Shown here piece by piece: positions 45,630 to 57,027 of a stretch of DNA of 64,000 nucleotides. Origin of the DNA: Mycogone perniciosa (lineage: Eukaryota > Ascomycota > Sordariomycetes > Hypocreales > Hypocreaceae). The notes under the pieces were generated by a model that ran no database searches, was not told the DNA's origin, and saw only the letters and a list, made by a program, of their open reading frames with translations. Numbering within the stretch: the first letter of the stretch is position 1; the number at the start of each line of letters is the position of its first letter. The translations under genes and the position numbers were made by a program. The stretch is from the NCBI GenBank assembly GCA_025331125.1, contig JAOALB010000217.1, forward strand, positions 1 to 64,000, written 5' to 3'.

Positions 45630-46229
45630 ATGATTAGACAAGCCAAGAAAACAGCAGCAATGGGCAAGAAACAGGGAGACAGCGGTGGCGCCCAACGCGC
45701 AGCAGAGATTAACGATGCGATGCTCAACATTCCCGGTTACGCGGATGACAGCCTGCTATTCGTTGTGCGATACGGCTCGCTGGCCAAGGTATGTCAGTCA
45801 GCACGAAGTAGTACATGCGACATTCTCCTTCTTATCTGCCTCCCTGTCTGTCACCATTTCTATGGGTTCCACAAACCCTGTTCATGTGTCACTCACACAA
45901 TCTAAATCCCTTGATTACGTTATTGGCGCGTGCTGCTGATATTGGCGTGTTTTTGCCTTTGTGTGTGACAGGACACGCTTCGAAAAGTCGACTGTGATGA
46001 GTTCTTGGCTAGGCTGCAGGCTTTAAATGAGTATTGGTTTAAGAGCGGCATGGGCGGATGCGACAGCGGGGATACGGAGCAAGTCGAAGTCCATTCCTCC
46101 GATCGGTGTGCGGAAAGGATGGCGGAACTGAGAGAGCATACGATGGAGAAGATAACGGAGTTTCCAGAGCTTATGCGTGATTTCGACAAATTCGTCGCTT
46201 GCACGAGGCGGGCTGCGGCGAGGAATTAA
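45630..46229 (+). CDS. Small unknown protein
   Basis: Exons 45630-45788 and 45972-46229 join in phase into 138 residues (intron 183 nt, GTATGT...ACAG). The start is MIRQAKKTAAMGKKQG, basic, followed by a mixed helical region (YADDSLLFVVRYGSLAK) and a long charged helix near the C-terminus (AERMAELREHTMEKITEFPE). No signal peptide, membrane segment or known motif. Codon use and splice-frame continuity suggest a real gene. I do not recognise a family. Confidence 0.5.
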
Positions 46230-46783
46230 TACCAGCCGGGCGTTTAGAAGAGTGTACAAGTACGGAGTACTCTGTACAGAACAGGAGCATCACAATGATA
46301 ATGCTGCCGTTTGATCAAGAAAGTCGTCACGGAATGAACAGGAGAAAATTTATGCCAATGCAATATGTGCACTTTATTACTATTACCAATCACGGCGGGT
46401 CTATGAAATCCCTCTCATGCCACCCAGAATGAGATCACATGTCCGTCTCAGTTCTGTTGGTCTATGAGAATGCACAACCAAACATTGTTTCCGACCCAGT
46501 AAATGTGAACGCCATTCCCGAGCGAACAAGCTCCACGTTTCGAAAAGGAAAATTGTCGCAGTCATGTCGAGAAGTAGGCCAAAAGTTTGAAAGGAACCGC
46601 CGCGCCAAATCCCCGTCCTGCGGTGGTAAAACGTGGGAGAGGGAGCCGAAGTTGCGGCCCGGGGGCACCGGCACCGAATTTTTCTTAGTGTGACTGTCGT
46701 CTAGTGGTTGTCCGGCGCCGAGCTCACAGCCACGACTCCCTCAGGCTTTTCGCATCACGCCCAGGAGATGTCGATTAGATCGC
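46230..46783. other. Intergenic
   Basis: Convergent spacer with a GTACGGAGTACTCTGTAC palindrome near 46261. A tRNA-like half (GTCTAGTGGTT) near 46692 was rejected. Confidence 0.5.
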
Positions 46784-46993
46784 TTAGAGAGCATAGGCGA
46801 AAGCGGCGGCGGCACCGACACCCAGAAGGATGTTCTGGGAGAGGGCGTTGGCACCGGAGGTAGGGACGGAGGTAGGCTTGCCAGTAGGGGTGGTGACGTT
46901 GCCGCCGGTAGGATGAGCAACACCAGAGGTGGTAGCGTTGGTGGTGGCCATGGCGGTGGCAGCCAGGAGAGAGAGGACAGCGAAGGCACGCAT
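46784..46993 (-). CDS. Tiny putative GPI-anchored cell-surface peptide
   Basis: A single exon of 69 codons. It has a signal peptide (MRAFAVLSLLAATAMA), a Thr/Ser/Pro/Gly-rich core with two N-glycosylation sites (NAT, NVT), and a C-terminal hydrophobic segment LLGVGAAAAFAYAL preceded by a small-residue cluster SGANALS that fits a GPI attachment site. Net composition is that of small fungal wall mannopeptides. It would sit on the plasma membrane or wall, heavily O-glycosylated. A TATA box at 47136-47141 lies 143 bp upstream. Confidence 0.7.
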   Translation of the reverse strand: MRAFAVLSLLAATAMATTNATTSGVAHPTGGNVTTPTGKPTSVPTSGANALSQNILLGVGAAAAFAYAL

Positions 46994-49908
46994 TTTGATG
47001 GTTGTTTGTTGATGCTTGAAAAGCGAAGTGCTAACGAGTGTAGTGAACTTGAAGTGGTGTTCGAGGCGTAGAAGTAAGAATCGTGAGTTGGTTGTAAGAA
47101 AGAGAATCTATCTTCCGGGAGCCCGTCTGCCGTCCTTTATACCTCTGGGACGATAACACCCCTGGGGGCCCTGGATAGTCATGTTGCTGTGGTGCCGGAG
47201 GCTGGTTTATCGCGTCATCTCGCCACTTGCTTCTGCGGTCCGGTGGTGCCGCTGGGGCTGCAAGGTAAGGATCCGCTTTGTGGATTTTGATAAATTGATA
47301 TATATAGCACAAGGGAGAAACAAGGCACTGTACCTGCTACGAAGTGCACGGGGGTCAAGCGTAAGCCAGCTGGGAAGAGGGTGTCAACGTTACGGTGGAT
47401 GGGCTGGCGTGGGCAGCCAGTAGACCGGGCTTGCTTGATTCATTAGCCATGCATTCCACGCCCTGACCGACGAGTCAGGGCTCTGTATGCACGTCTTACA
47501 CACGCGTATCGTGGATACACAGCAAACAAAGTTGAAGCGGGAATCCTTTTGCGCGTATCCATTAGTACGAACTAGTACGAGCAGTCGTAGTGTTGTCCCA
47601 AGCGCAGGCCTGCATTTCTGCTATCATTGCGGCCTGAGTACGGAGCAGGAGTACGAAGTGCTCGTAGTGATATGAGCAACCACCATTTCTCTCCCACGTT
47701 AGCCTTATCTTTTGAATGACATGGCTCGTATTCTCCCATCTGGCAATGTTGCATTCCCTTTATGGCTCCCATGCATACGAGTATGCATTGTTTGCTGCAC
47801 TAACACCTTTAGGCTGATGTTATCTATCGCTGCACTTGCGTGCTGCAGGGCCTGCAGGCCGCCCAATGCCGGGAGCCTGGCAAGCCACCTTTCCAGCCAC
47901 GGTCGACGGACAAAGCACTCTGCGGCGCTTCTCGCGCCCCCTTTCCCTTTCAAGCGACAGTCACAATGATCTCCCCCCTAGTCACTGGGAGACATACTCG
48001 TACGCGTCATCACGGAGAAACGGTGTTTTCTGCGGGTAGTCGGATAGGCCATTCACTCGTCCAGACCGGCTTTAATGAGGCGGCCGGGCGGGTGGCCTCC
48101 ACTAGTCGCTCGTGGCTGGAGCTCTGATAACGATTGGATCGGAACGGCGGTAGCATGGATGTGAAAAAAATGTGACGGATCTTCTTCGGTGAGTAAAACT
48201 TGGACAGCCTTAGTAATACCAGGGTAATAAAACACTCTTCTCTCATTCGCCTTGTTTGTTGTGCCTTGCAAACGGTTGTGCGTCGGAGCGGGGCCCCCTT
48301 CCAAGGGATCAAAGGGGATCAAGGAGATTTGCAGGGGCATTTGAAAACAAAGGGGGCAAGGAGAGGAGAAAATTACAGCGGAGGCTAGAGTAGAGAGTTG
48401 AAACCGCCATGCATTTTGCCATCTTGTTTTCATAACTTCTGATCATCGCCCGGTCTTCTCGTGGCTGCTCCGATCGTCCTTGATGGACTGATACGAGTCC
48501 TGAATCTCGGCTATTCCTGACGACTGCCGCAAGTAGAAAATTCATGTCATCGGAAGGATGAAGATCCATGTGGTATCTATCCAGGGAGATTTGCTCGTAT
48601 ATAAAACTGAGTGTGATGTGGAACCCACTGGTTTTTTTTCGGCCTTGAGCAGCAGGCATCCTCATCAAGCAATCAGCACCAAGGGAAATTCAAATAATAC
48701 TACTAGGTATTGCTACGGAGTATTACGGTGTACACAAACAAAGCAGAGGTCGTTTATGTAGGCAGGTCGTTTAGCCGTCACATTCTCCGACATCCTGCAA
48801 GTTGCCACTTCAGGCATAAGAGGGTCAATCGCACAGACACTGCGCACATGAAGCTAAAAAAGAATTAGTAATAAGCGATGAGCAAGAAATGTGATGCTAT
48901 TGCAACAAGCTGCATGATGACAGGCACAGAGCTGCGATGTCACTGTCCACTCAATTGCGAGACAGAAAAAGAGGGACTGCAGACCTGCGAATAACACTTC
49001 ACGCGACTGGTTAGGGCGAGATCAAAAAAGTGTAAAAATGATGGTAAAAATAATCGTGGTATCATTAATTTAATAATGTATATAAGAAATATCAAGCTTA
49101 TCGAAGTATGTGTCTCGTATTTTTTTAAGCTTGATGTGACGGCTTTTGGGCGCACACCTCTTCACTTTTTCCATTATTACTATTACTCCGTACTTCATAC
49201 TAACCTAGTACTCGTACTTTGTATTGGTACTTCGTAGGACTACTCCGTCATTCTATCCCTTGGAGTGCGCGAAAGGAGCACAGCAGTCACTTTCTCAGAG
49301 ATGCTAACCAATCAGACATCACGCTCTCAGGCGATAAAGGAAGTGCCAACAACTTGGCACATACAAATCGTTACATTACACTTACAGTCCTTTCAAGTTC
49401 CAATACAACTTTTAGCCTGTGCATTACAGCTGTTTCACAATAATTAACCTAAACCTACATGATATTATTAAACTTATTCAAAAGATAAGATTTATAAGAT
49501 TTATTGGGGACATAGTTGTACAAAGATAATAGTCCTGAGGTTCTACGAGTATAATGTACCATCTACGACGTAGCCAACGAGGGCAATGTGGGGCGAATAC
49601 CACTGTGCTCCTTTCGCGCACTCCACGGGGTCCTCTTTTCTCCGGTCCATTGATAACACCGATAACATGATAAGATAAGCCCGATTTTTCTGCCTGACTT
49701 ACGAGCCATCAGCTCTGCCAGGTGGAGAGCCTTGACGTCGGTCTTGAAGCTGCGGTACGTACCTCATAAGGCTCAAACGAGGCTCCGGACTCCACGCGCT
49801 AGCATCATGAATCGCAAGCTGTCCTCCACCTCACCCTAGTCGACCAGATCTCCAACGACGTAATATCTCGACATTCTCCCCTCCTCCTCCGCTCTCTTTA
49901 CCAGCGTC
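46994..49908. other. Long intergenic region
   Basis: About 2.9 kb without a supported gene, between the GPI peptide and YIP1. It contains the GPI-peptide promoter and TACGGAGTA words near 47640, 48715 and 49185. Open frames are short and not protein-like. A long UTR or non-coding RNA cannot be excluded. Confidence 0.45.
47136..47141 (-). promoter_or_regulatory. TATA box of the GPI-peptide gene
   Basis: TATAAA on the minus strand, about 143 bp upstream of the start at 46993. Confidence 0.5.
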
Positions 49909-50931
49909 ATGTCCTACTACGGCAACCAGCCTAACCACAATCCCTACGGCGGTGCAGGCGGCGGCGGCGGCGGGGGGGGGGCCCAAAACCTCCAGTTCTA
50001 CCCTTCATCCTACTCTCCCGCCATCTCTGGCTCCGCGACACCACAGCAGGCTGCATACGGGTATGGCGGCGGCGCAGGCGCATCGGGAGGTTATGGCGCG
50101 AGCGCGCCGACAGGATTCACATCCCCTGGCTTCGGCGGTGCGGGCGTGTCAGGGCGCATGGGCGAGCAAGGTGGTTTGAGGACGGGTTGGTTGGCGGCGT
50201 TTTCAACAGAGGGATACGACGGCGAGCCCCCGTTGTTAGAAGAGCTGGGCGTCAACTTCGAGCATATTCAGAACAAGGTGGGTCAAAACGCTGCGTGCTA
50301 GATATTGGGATAACAGGCCTCTAACATCTGACAGACGCTCGCCGTCTTGAACCCTTTCAAGCACATCGACCAACACATTATGGACGATTCGGACCTGGCC
50401 GGACCTCTCATCTTCTTCCTCCTATTTGGAACTTTCCTCCTCTTCTCTGGAAAGGTCCATTTCGGCTACATCTATGGTTTAGCCCTCCTGGGCTCGACTT
50501 CACTACACATCATCCTCTCCCTCATGTCCCCCGCCGACGATCCTGCATCACAAGCCGCCTACCACCCGCAGTATAACGACCCGTCATCCCAGCCTCATGG
50601 CCAACGCCGCGGCCACTTCTCCGCAACCCTCACCTTCCCCCGATCTGCGTCCGTCCTCGGATATTGTCTCTTACCACTGGTCGCGACCAGTTTGTTTGGC
50701 ATCGTAGTCCCCATGGATACGTCCATCGGCATCATTCTGACTAGTATGGCCATTCTATGGTGCACATATAGTGCCAGCGGAATCTTCTGCGCAGTCGCGA
50801 GCATGTCGAACCAGCGAGTGTTGATTGCTTACCCGTTGGCTCTATTCTATGTTGGCTTTGGCATCATGAGCATCTTCAGCAGCCGGGGTAGTGGCTCATT
50901 GGCAAACGCGGCGACTAAACTCAACGGTTGA
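49909..50931 (+). CDS. YIP1: Yip1, ER-Golgi Rab-interacting membrane protein
   Basis: Exons 49909-50277 and 50335-50931 give 321 residues. The cytosolic N-terminus is Gly/Tyr/Gln/Asn-rich with a run of eight or more Gly. Conserved Yip1 elements follow: EPPLLEELGVNFEHI, DSDLAGPLIFFLLFG, SGKVHFGYIYGLALLG, SVLGYCLLPL, then further membrane segments (five in all) and RVLIAYPLALFYV. Yip1 binds prenylated Ypt/Rab GTPases with Yif1 and is needed for COPII vesicle budding and Golgi fusion. The loop between TM2 and TM3 carries an insert (DDPASQAAYHPQYNDPSSQP) longer than in yeast. The Gly run is encoded by a GGC repeat passing into a G homopolymer at about 49960-49981. Confidence 0.95.
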
Positions 50932-51625
50932 TTAAACTTAATACGGATTTGCCTTTGGCATAGCGGCAGTTCTGATGTATGGGGTGAAACGGCCCGGGTG
51001 TATGTAGTACTATAAGAATTGGACTTTGCAAAAGGAGAACTGATGATAAAAAATGGGGGTTAGAACAGGAATCGAATCACTTAGGGAGGTGAGTTTATCA
51101 CGGCGCCAGGGAACATGTAATTATCACTCTGACCTACCCAACCACCACCAATCTCGACGAGGACGAGAAATGCCTGGTAGGTACTGAGAGAATGCCTCTT
51201 ATCACTGCCAAAGCAAGATAGAAGTAATGACGCTTAAACCAAATCAAAGTACCATAACCACAGCTATACAACGAGATCTATATACAATCGCCCAAGTTCA
51301 CGAACATCAGCATAAAAAACACATCCTGCCTCCCCCCTTAAGCTCCGATTAACAGTCATCACCGGTTCATTTTTCTTTTCCCTTAGCCCTGGTTCGCCAT
51401 CATCCAGCAGTCCCCCGGCACACCATATATGCCGTATTAATCGTAGAGGAGAAAGTTTAGTTGCCGTTTGCCACTGCACTGTCTCCATAAAGGAGAGAGG
51501 AAAAGAGTTGAGAACTTCAAAACGTGAGAAGCAAAAACACAAGCAGTCCAAACTGCATTGCACTGCAGTATTGCGGCATGTCGTCGCACCGCGTAGAGAT
51601 TGTATCGTATCAATCAGGGTATTTC
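50932..51625. other. Convergent 3' intergenic region
   Basis: Between the YIP1 and RCC1 stops. A tRNA-like stretch at 51058-51143 (minus) was examined and rejected. Confidence 0.5.
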
Positions 51626-53514
51626 TTAGTTAGTACCGTTAACTTGGACACCATTGGCCATGGGAACATCCTCAGCCGCAGCAATGAGGATGGAGAATTG
51701 TCCGCCCGCGCCAGCAGCGATGATCTTCTTGTCTCTTGTAGCGGTGTTATCAATCAGAGTGGGCGTGTGGATATCATCAATGGTGCCTTGACCGGTCTGG
51801 TAGTTGCTGGAAAAGCCCCAAGAATAGGCCTTGCCATCTCCCGTGATGGCAAAGCTATTGTCAGTGCCGGCAGCCACGGCCACAACGTTGGCCACATCTA
51901 AATAGACGAGTTAGTATCAACTGCACATACTCAGGGGATTGAAGGCCACTCACCCTCTTGCTTGGTAGGCTTCACCAGAATTCTAGCACTGCCTCTCTCG
52001 TCGTAGATGATATAATCCTTATCGAGTTCCTCGATCTTGTCAAGCTCAAACCCGATTTGGTAGCCATCCACACGGCCCCAGGTAAGAAGCTCTCCCTTAT
52101 CGGTGCATGCCAGAGAATGGTGTACGCCGCCATCGATGTCGGTGATGTTGTAATCGCCCAGTAAATCGATCTTGGCAGGCTTGAGGATAATAGCCTCGTC
52201 TTCGCCAGCGTTGAACTCCACACCAATCTCGCCAAAGTTGTTCAAACCCCATCCCCAGACGTTGCCGTTCTTGTCAAGGGCGAAACTGTGGTATGAGCCG
52301 CAGGCAATCTTGGTGACCTTGCCGCGGGGGAGGCCGACACCTTGCGGTGTCAGCGAAGACATTTTGTTGCGCTCGATAATGCGTCGGCCAAGCTGGTTTT
52401 GTTGGCCGCAACCCCAGGCAACAACATTGCCTTTGTGGTCAAGTGCGAGAACATGGTTGGCTCCAGAGGCGAGCGCCTTAATATTCTTCAACGCCGGTAC
52501 AACCATTGGCCTCGTTTGGACCTTGATGGTCTCAGTGAAACCGAGAATACCGTCACTAGAGCGGAAGGTACCCCAGCCATAGACGCGTCCGTCCTCGGTA
52601 AGGGCAAAGGAAGCACTGTCGCAGGCCACAACTTGGACGAACCTGGTGCCCGGAGCAAAATGCTCGTCTGGTACGGCAATTGGAGTACTCTCCTTGGGGT
52701 TGATACCAGTGTCGTCCTCGTCCTCCGAATCGGAGTCTTCTGCCTTGTCCATATCGCGCAGCCCGCCATCCCAGTTTGTGTCTCGACCCAACGCACCTTG
52801 GTCATTGACGCCCCAGGTGAGAATCTTGTTGTCACGGGTAAGTGCAACGACATGCATGCCGCCGCAAGCGAGCTGCACGATGCCGACGGTCTTGGAAGAG
52901 AGATTGTCATTGAATCGAGGACGCTTCACGTCGATGGGCTTCTTTCCATTGACACGCTTGCTTCCGAGTCCAAGCTCGCCAGATGTACCTTCACCAAACA
53001 CGTAAATGTCTAGGGGCTGTGTTGGCGCGTCGTTGATCTTTTTTCCAATGTCCGGGTGGACGGGGATCTTCTTGGGTTTGGGGGCGGCACGCGCGGGAGC
53101 AACTTGTCTCTTGACCTTCTTTGCCTTGGGCTCTTCTACTTGGGCGTCACTCTCAGTTTCGGTCTCTGTCTCTTCGGCCTTGCGCTTCTTGGAGGCGGCG
53201 GTCTTCGTCACAGGCTTTGCCTCAGCCTTCGCGGCGGTCTTTGCGGTAGGCTTCGCAGCGGCCTTTGTAGAGGCCTTTACTGCTGGCTTGGCAGCAGGAG
53301 CTTTTTCGACGGCTTTCGCGCGGGACGTTTTGGCAGGCTTTTCATCCTTCTTCGCAGCGGCCTTGGTAGAGGCCTTGGTAGCAGTGGCTTTAGTAGCAGC
53401 AGCTTTAGTGGTGGCAGCTTTGGTGGTAGCAGCTTTGGTAGCAGTCTTGGGCGCGGCAGTTTTCTTGGTTGTAGAAGCGGCCTTGGTGGCCGAGTCCTTC
53501 GCCTTCGGGGGCAT
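51626..53514 (-). CDS. RCC1: RCC1 (Ran guanine nucleotide exchange factor)
   Basis: Exons 51954-53514 and 51626-51897 (minus strand) give 610 residues. The first 150 are almost only Lys, Ala, Thr and Pro, with a basic bipartite NLS-like stretch (KKRK ... KAKKVKR). A seven-bladed RCC1 propeller follows, with repeated units such as GEGTSGELGLG, LACGGMHVVALT, WGVNDQGALG, VACDSASFALTEDGRVYGWG and IACGSYHSFALDKNGNVWGW. RCC1 sits on chromatin and charges Ran with GTP, setting nuclear transport direction and spindle assembly (Pim1 in S. pombe, Srm1 in budding yeast). The tail resembles the C-terminus of histone H1 and should bind DNA; it is longer than in yeasts. An acidic insert (DSDSEDEDD) interrupts an early blade. 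Confidence 0.96.
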
Positions 53515-53986
53515 CGCGACGCGCTGGCAAAAGCTGCTTTGTCTTGAAAAAAGAGAGGGGCGGAGCGGATGTGGGGAGAACACTTCAATCGAGAAATAAA
53601 GAGATTATAGAGCTCTCGAATTCAGGGAATTCGTTCGCGATGACAAGGGGACAAAGCGCGCGTTTTCGCGATGATGTTTTGGTGGAATAGTTATAGGAGT
53701 CCAGCTGTGGTCTGTTGAAGATTGCAAGACGCGACCAGGGAGATTTTTCGAGCTGCTGGGTCTAACCTCAAAGCGTGGCCCCACTCAAGGTGGGAGCTTT
53801 GTCGCCAAGAACAATAAAACAAACAGTCATTCCAAGGACTGTTCGGCTCGTAGTATGCGGAGCTCACCTCCGAGTTGTGTTCTCGTCTTGTACACGTTGC
53901 GGTCCCACTAGACTTTAAGGCTGAGCAGATAGAAACTCACTGGATCAAATATCCATTTTGACGAACCAACGTGCTAGAAGATAATA
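53515..53986. other. Spacer with the RCC1 promoter
   Basis: No gene seen. Confidence 0.5.
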
Positions 53987-56230
53987 CTACATATTTACTA
54001 ACTCGCTTTGGGCTTCACGGAGAATTTCCTTCATCGAGTGATAGAGTTGCGGTTCCAGTTTCTTCCACCTCTCACCGTTCGGGAATACTTTCCTCCGCAG
54101 TCTATTGACCAATGAAATCAGTGGTTCATAGTATGGAGTAAAATTCTCTTTCGCAATTTTGAGAAAAATACTCTCGTCACCTATCGTGCCGACTTTCGAC
54201 CGGACTAGCCTGCTATCGCCCTCATAGTTCCAACTGTCAAACTCAGTTGGGCCAACGTCTTTGTTTGGCCCATTGTAGTGGATGCATATCCAGAATAGCA
54301 CCCAGAAAAAAGACTCCAGGTCGTGCATGAAAGAGTGCTGCTCGCCCAGCAGTGCCCCGATGGCCATGAACGCCCTCGTACCAGTCTTTCCTTTTGCCCC
54401 GGAGGTGCCTTCTCGTTGCTCTCTAATGGCAAGGTCAAGGTCGATCAAAAAGGCCGGACATGAGGGGTTGTCTCCATCTTCATTCATCATGATATTGTTG
54501 ATTGAGATATCTCTGTGGAGAAAGCCAGCCCTGTACAAGGATTCGTGTCCTTCGATGCAGCCCTCAAGCGCGGCAAGCAGAGCTACTTGGGAGCTTGCTT
54601 GGTAAATCGCCTTCCCATAGTCACGAAGAATGACGCGCCGATGTACTCGATTTGGTAGTGCGTCGATGCTAACCTTTGTTGAAGATGCAGAACAGGATCG
54701 CTTGCTAGGCGGCAAGGCGGCGCCAGTTTCACTGGACAGTCGCTTCATGCCACCGCTGCGGCTTCGACCTGTGCGGTGAACATCAACCGCGCTTGCACTT
54801 GGTGCCAGCGTTGAGCGACCAAGTCGGTAATTCGTACCCTTCGAGACGTCCAGTCCCTTGCGGACATTGATTGCAACATCATCATCGGCACTGCCAACGA
54901 GAACGGTCTCGTGGTGATAGTACCGCGCCATATTGATTACTCCTTTCTCAGTTGCCTCACGGAGCAACTCGCCTTCCTCAACTCGCTCAGTATATTGCCA
55001 CGAGTCTTTGATAACAAGCGGTATGCTCGGATCTTTCTCATAATGGGCCTTCCAACATGTTGTCGCCCGACCGGCAATGCAGCGTGCTCGTCTCATTACG
55101 TCATCAATGATGAGGCGCTCTCTGTGACCATTTCGTTCGATCTCGATATACCGCTCGCTTCCCGCTGTGACTATGGTTGGGTCATATCCAAGCTTCTCTT
55201 CACTCATCCAGAGGAACCCAAGGAATGTGGTCACAAACTGTAACCCATCCTTGTTGATATCGAACTGTTCGGATGCGATCCCACCAAGCCGGTCGAACTC
55301 CCATATTCTCATGAGAGCTCCGCACAGCGTAAAGCCCAAGACAAAGCGACGAGTATCCTGAGCAGCAAGCACCTCTCTCGCATACGTTGCAAGATCAATC
55401 CATGCAATCGACGCTCTGTCAGCGGAGGAGTTGCTTTTAAGCTCGCCAGGCACAAGGATATGCGACCAGCGATATCTGAAATCCTTTTCCAACTCAGGAT
55501 TGGATGTGAAGTCGTTGTACACGAAGCCGATATCCACACTGCGTTTGCCCGTAGAGCCTAGTAGTGGCGTCCTCGGTTGCGCCAATAGCTTTCGTCGCCG
55601 ATCTGTAGGGATTGAATCGAAATCTTCTGCGAATGCCTCCAACTGTGGTATTAAGTCATCAAACCAGGCCAGCACGTCCTTCTCTTTTGCGTCTATCGGC
55701 CATTCCCTCCACCCTTCGCTGCCAAAGAGCGGATTGTCGCCTTCAGCACACTTGCGGAAGACACTCTCAGACACTGTCCCAAGATTTGCCATACCTCCAA
55801 AAAAAGCTTCGTGGAAATTAGGAATCCCAACATAAAGAGGACCGAGCTCCTCCTTAAGAACCTTATCAACATCTTGGCGGTATTCAGACGAATTTGGGAG
55901 GCTGTTCGTGTTGTGGCGCCATGGCGTCTGCTGCAAGGAGGAGATAATCTGTCGGGGAGGTGGAGTGGATTCAGTAGCAGCAATTGAGACTTGGTCCCAA
56001 ACAAGTGTATCATCGGGAGGATCGGTAAGTGCTGCATTCAAGAGACCTTTGACACGATCAAAATCGAAGTTGTCGAAGTCAAGTGAGAGTTCGAATCGCA
56101 GAAGATCGCTCCGAAGGGTGCCATGACTTGCTCGAGATGGCAGGAGGCGAGCCGCCGGCAGATTTTGCACTGCTGACAGAAGACCCAGCACGACTTTCTG
56201 GAGATCTGCCTCCTGGTTAGGTGCAAGCAT
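53987..56230 (-). CDS. FunK1-type fungal protein kinase
   Basis: A single open exon of 747 residues starting at the ATG complementary to 56228-56230. The FunK1 catalytic core is split as usual for the family: an N-terminal lobe with GELKSN near 262 and a glycine-poor ATP region, LVIKDSW (K408), EGELLREA (E421/E425), then LHRDISINNIMM (D574), the DFG equivalent DLD (597-599), and TGTRAFMAIGALLG as activation/P+1 region. Catalytic residues are present. FunK1 kinases are expanded in some fungi and their substrates are unknown. Upstream, a second open frame (ATG at 56397) encodes about 50 residues ending SLLDEEG, followed by a GTATGA...CTAACCAG stretch of 40 nt. It could be a first exon, but the phases do not match, so either the start is at 56230 or the gene has suffered a small indel. 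Confidence 0.8.
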   Translation of the reverse strand: MLAPNQEADLQKVVLGLLSAVQNLPAARLLPSRASHGTLRSDLLRFELSLDFDNFDFDRVKGLLNAALTDPPDDTLVWDQVSIAATESTPPPRQIISSLQQTPWRHNTNSLPNSSEYRQDVDKVLKEELGPLYVGIPNFHEAFFGGMANLGTVSESVFRKCAEGDNPLFGSEGWREWPIDAKEKDVLAWFDDLIPQLEAFAEDFDSIPTDRRRKLLAQPRTPLLGSTGKRSVDIGFVYNDFTSNPELEKDFRYRWSHILVPGELKSNSSADRASIAWIDLATYAREVLAAQDTRRFVLGFTLCGALMRIWEFDRLGGIASEQFDINKDGLQFVTTFLGFLWMSEEKLGYDPTIVTAGSERYIEIERNGHRERLIIDDVMRRARCIAGRATTCWKAHYEKDPSIPLVIKDSWQYTERVEEGELLREATEKGVINMARYYHHETVLVGSADDDVAINVRKGLDVSKGTNYRLGRSTLAPSASAVDVHRTGRSRSGGMKRLSSETGAALPPSKRSCSASSTKVSIDALPNRVHRRVILRDYGKAIYQASSQVALLAALEGCIEGHESLYRAGFLHRDISINNIMMNEDGDNPSCPAFLIDLDLAIREQREGTSGAKGKTGTRAFMAIGALLGEQHSFMHDLESFFWVLFWICIHYNGPNKDVGPTEFDSWNYEGDSRLVRSKVGTIGDESIFLKIAKENFTPYYEPLISLVNRLRRKVFPNGERWKKLEPQLYHSMKEILREAQSELVNM

Positions 56231-57027
56231 CGTGAGGGGTTCACAATCATACCTTCTTCATCAAGCAGACTCAGCGCATTTGGCGAACACGGGACGCTTC
56301 TGTCCTCACAAATCGAATTGAACAAGTCGCCGAAGGCATTGAGACCGTCCCCGATAGGATTATCTTCAATAATTTTTGATATGGTGTGATCCGTCATGGC
56401 GAGGAAGCCTGTCTTTGTGATGAGAACGGTATTGGTTGCTGGGACAGCAATGCTAAGGGGCATGTGTTCGTTTGCAACGCATTTTACATTCAACCCATCG
56501 GAAAATTGAATAATCCGACACCAACCGGCGAATTCTTGCTACGTTGGTCTAGAAAGCCTGACCAATCATGTGCTTGCATCAGACCCGTAGGGCACCGACT
56601 TCAATAATTCTATTGGCTGATCCGAGCCTTTCATGCACGGTAACTATAGCTTCCTTGTGGATGGAGGAATATACGATATCACACATAGGCCACACTATCA
56701 GCTACAATTGCTGAGGTGTACACTTCCCTTTTGCTGGCCTGGTACAATGAGTTCATCATTCTGACAAGGGCATCAAAGTCACGGAAACCATCTCAGGATT
56801 ATGTTAGGCTAATGTTAGAGAACAACTTGCCAAGCTTTATTGTATAGTAGTGGCTACAACAGGCAGCAGTCTGGTCCATGCTCAGAGAGTTTTTCAATAT
56901 GCAAATTGCGGATACTCATTTCGCACTCTACTGTACAGATACATACATATTATAATTGGGAATGAAGAGATGGCAAAGCCAAAAGCATATAGCTGCTTGG
57001 TGCTGCAGGAAAAACGGCAGTGCCACT
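56231..57027. other. Upstream region of FunK1, with a possible 5' exon
   Basis: The minus-strand frame from 56463 or 56397 down to about 56250 looks coding (IIEDNPIGDGLNAFGDLF) and may belong to the kinase. From 56500 to 57027 nothing is recognised. Confidence 0.35.

Noticed and set aside
46685..46740. tRNA-like 5' half (GTCTAGTGGTT)
   Set aside because: Resembles a D arm, but no T arm or acceptor partner follows.
47700..48430. Several overlapping frames of 60-126 codons on both strands
   Set aside because: Low-complexity translations, mutually overlapping, no homologue-like motif.
51058..51143. tRNA-like sequence on the minus strand (GGTTGGG ... TCTAACC, GATTCGATTCC, T6 after it)
   Set aside because: Acceptor stem, B box and terminator are suggestive, but the T stem does not pair and no anticodon arm forms; at best a relic.
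53006..53599. 197-codon plus-strand frame opposite RCC1
   Set aside because: Ala/Val-rich shadow of the Lys/Ala/Thr repeat on the other strand.
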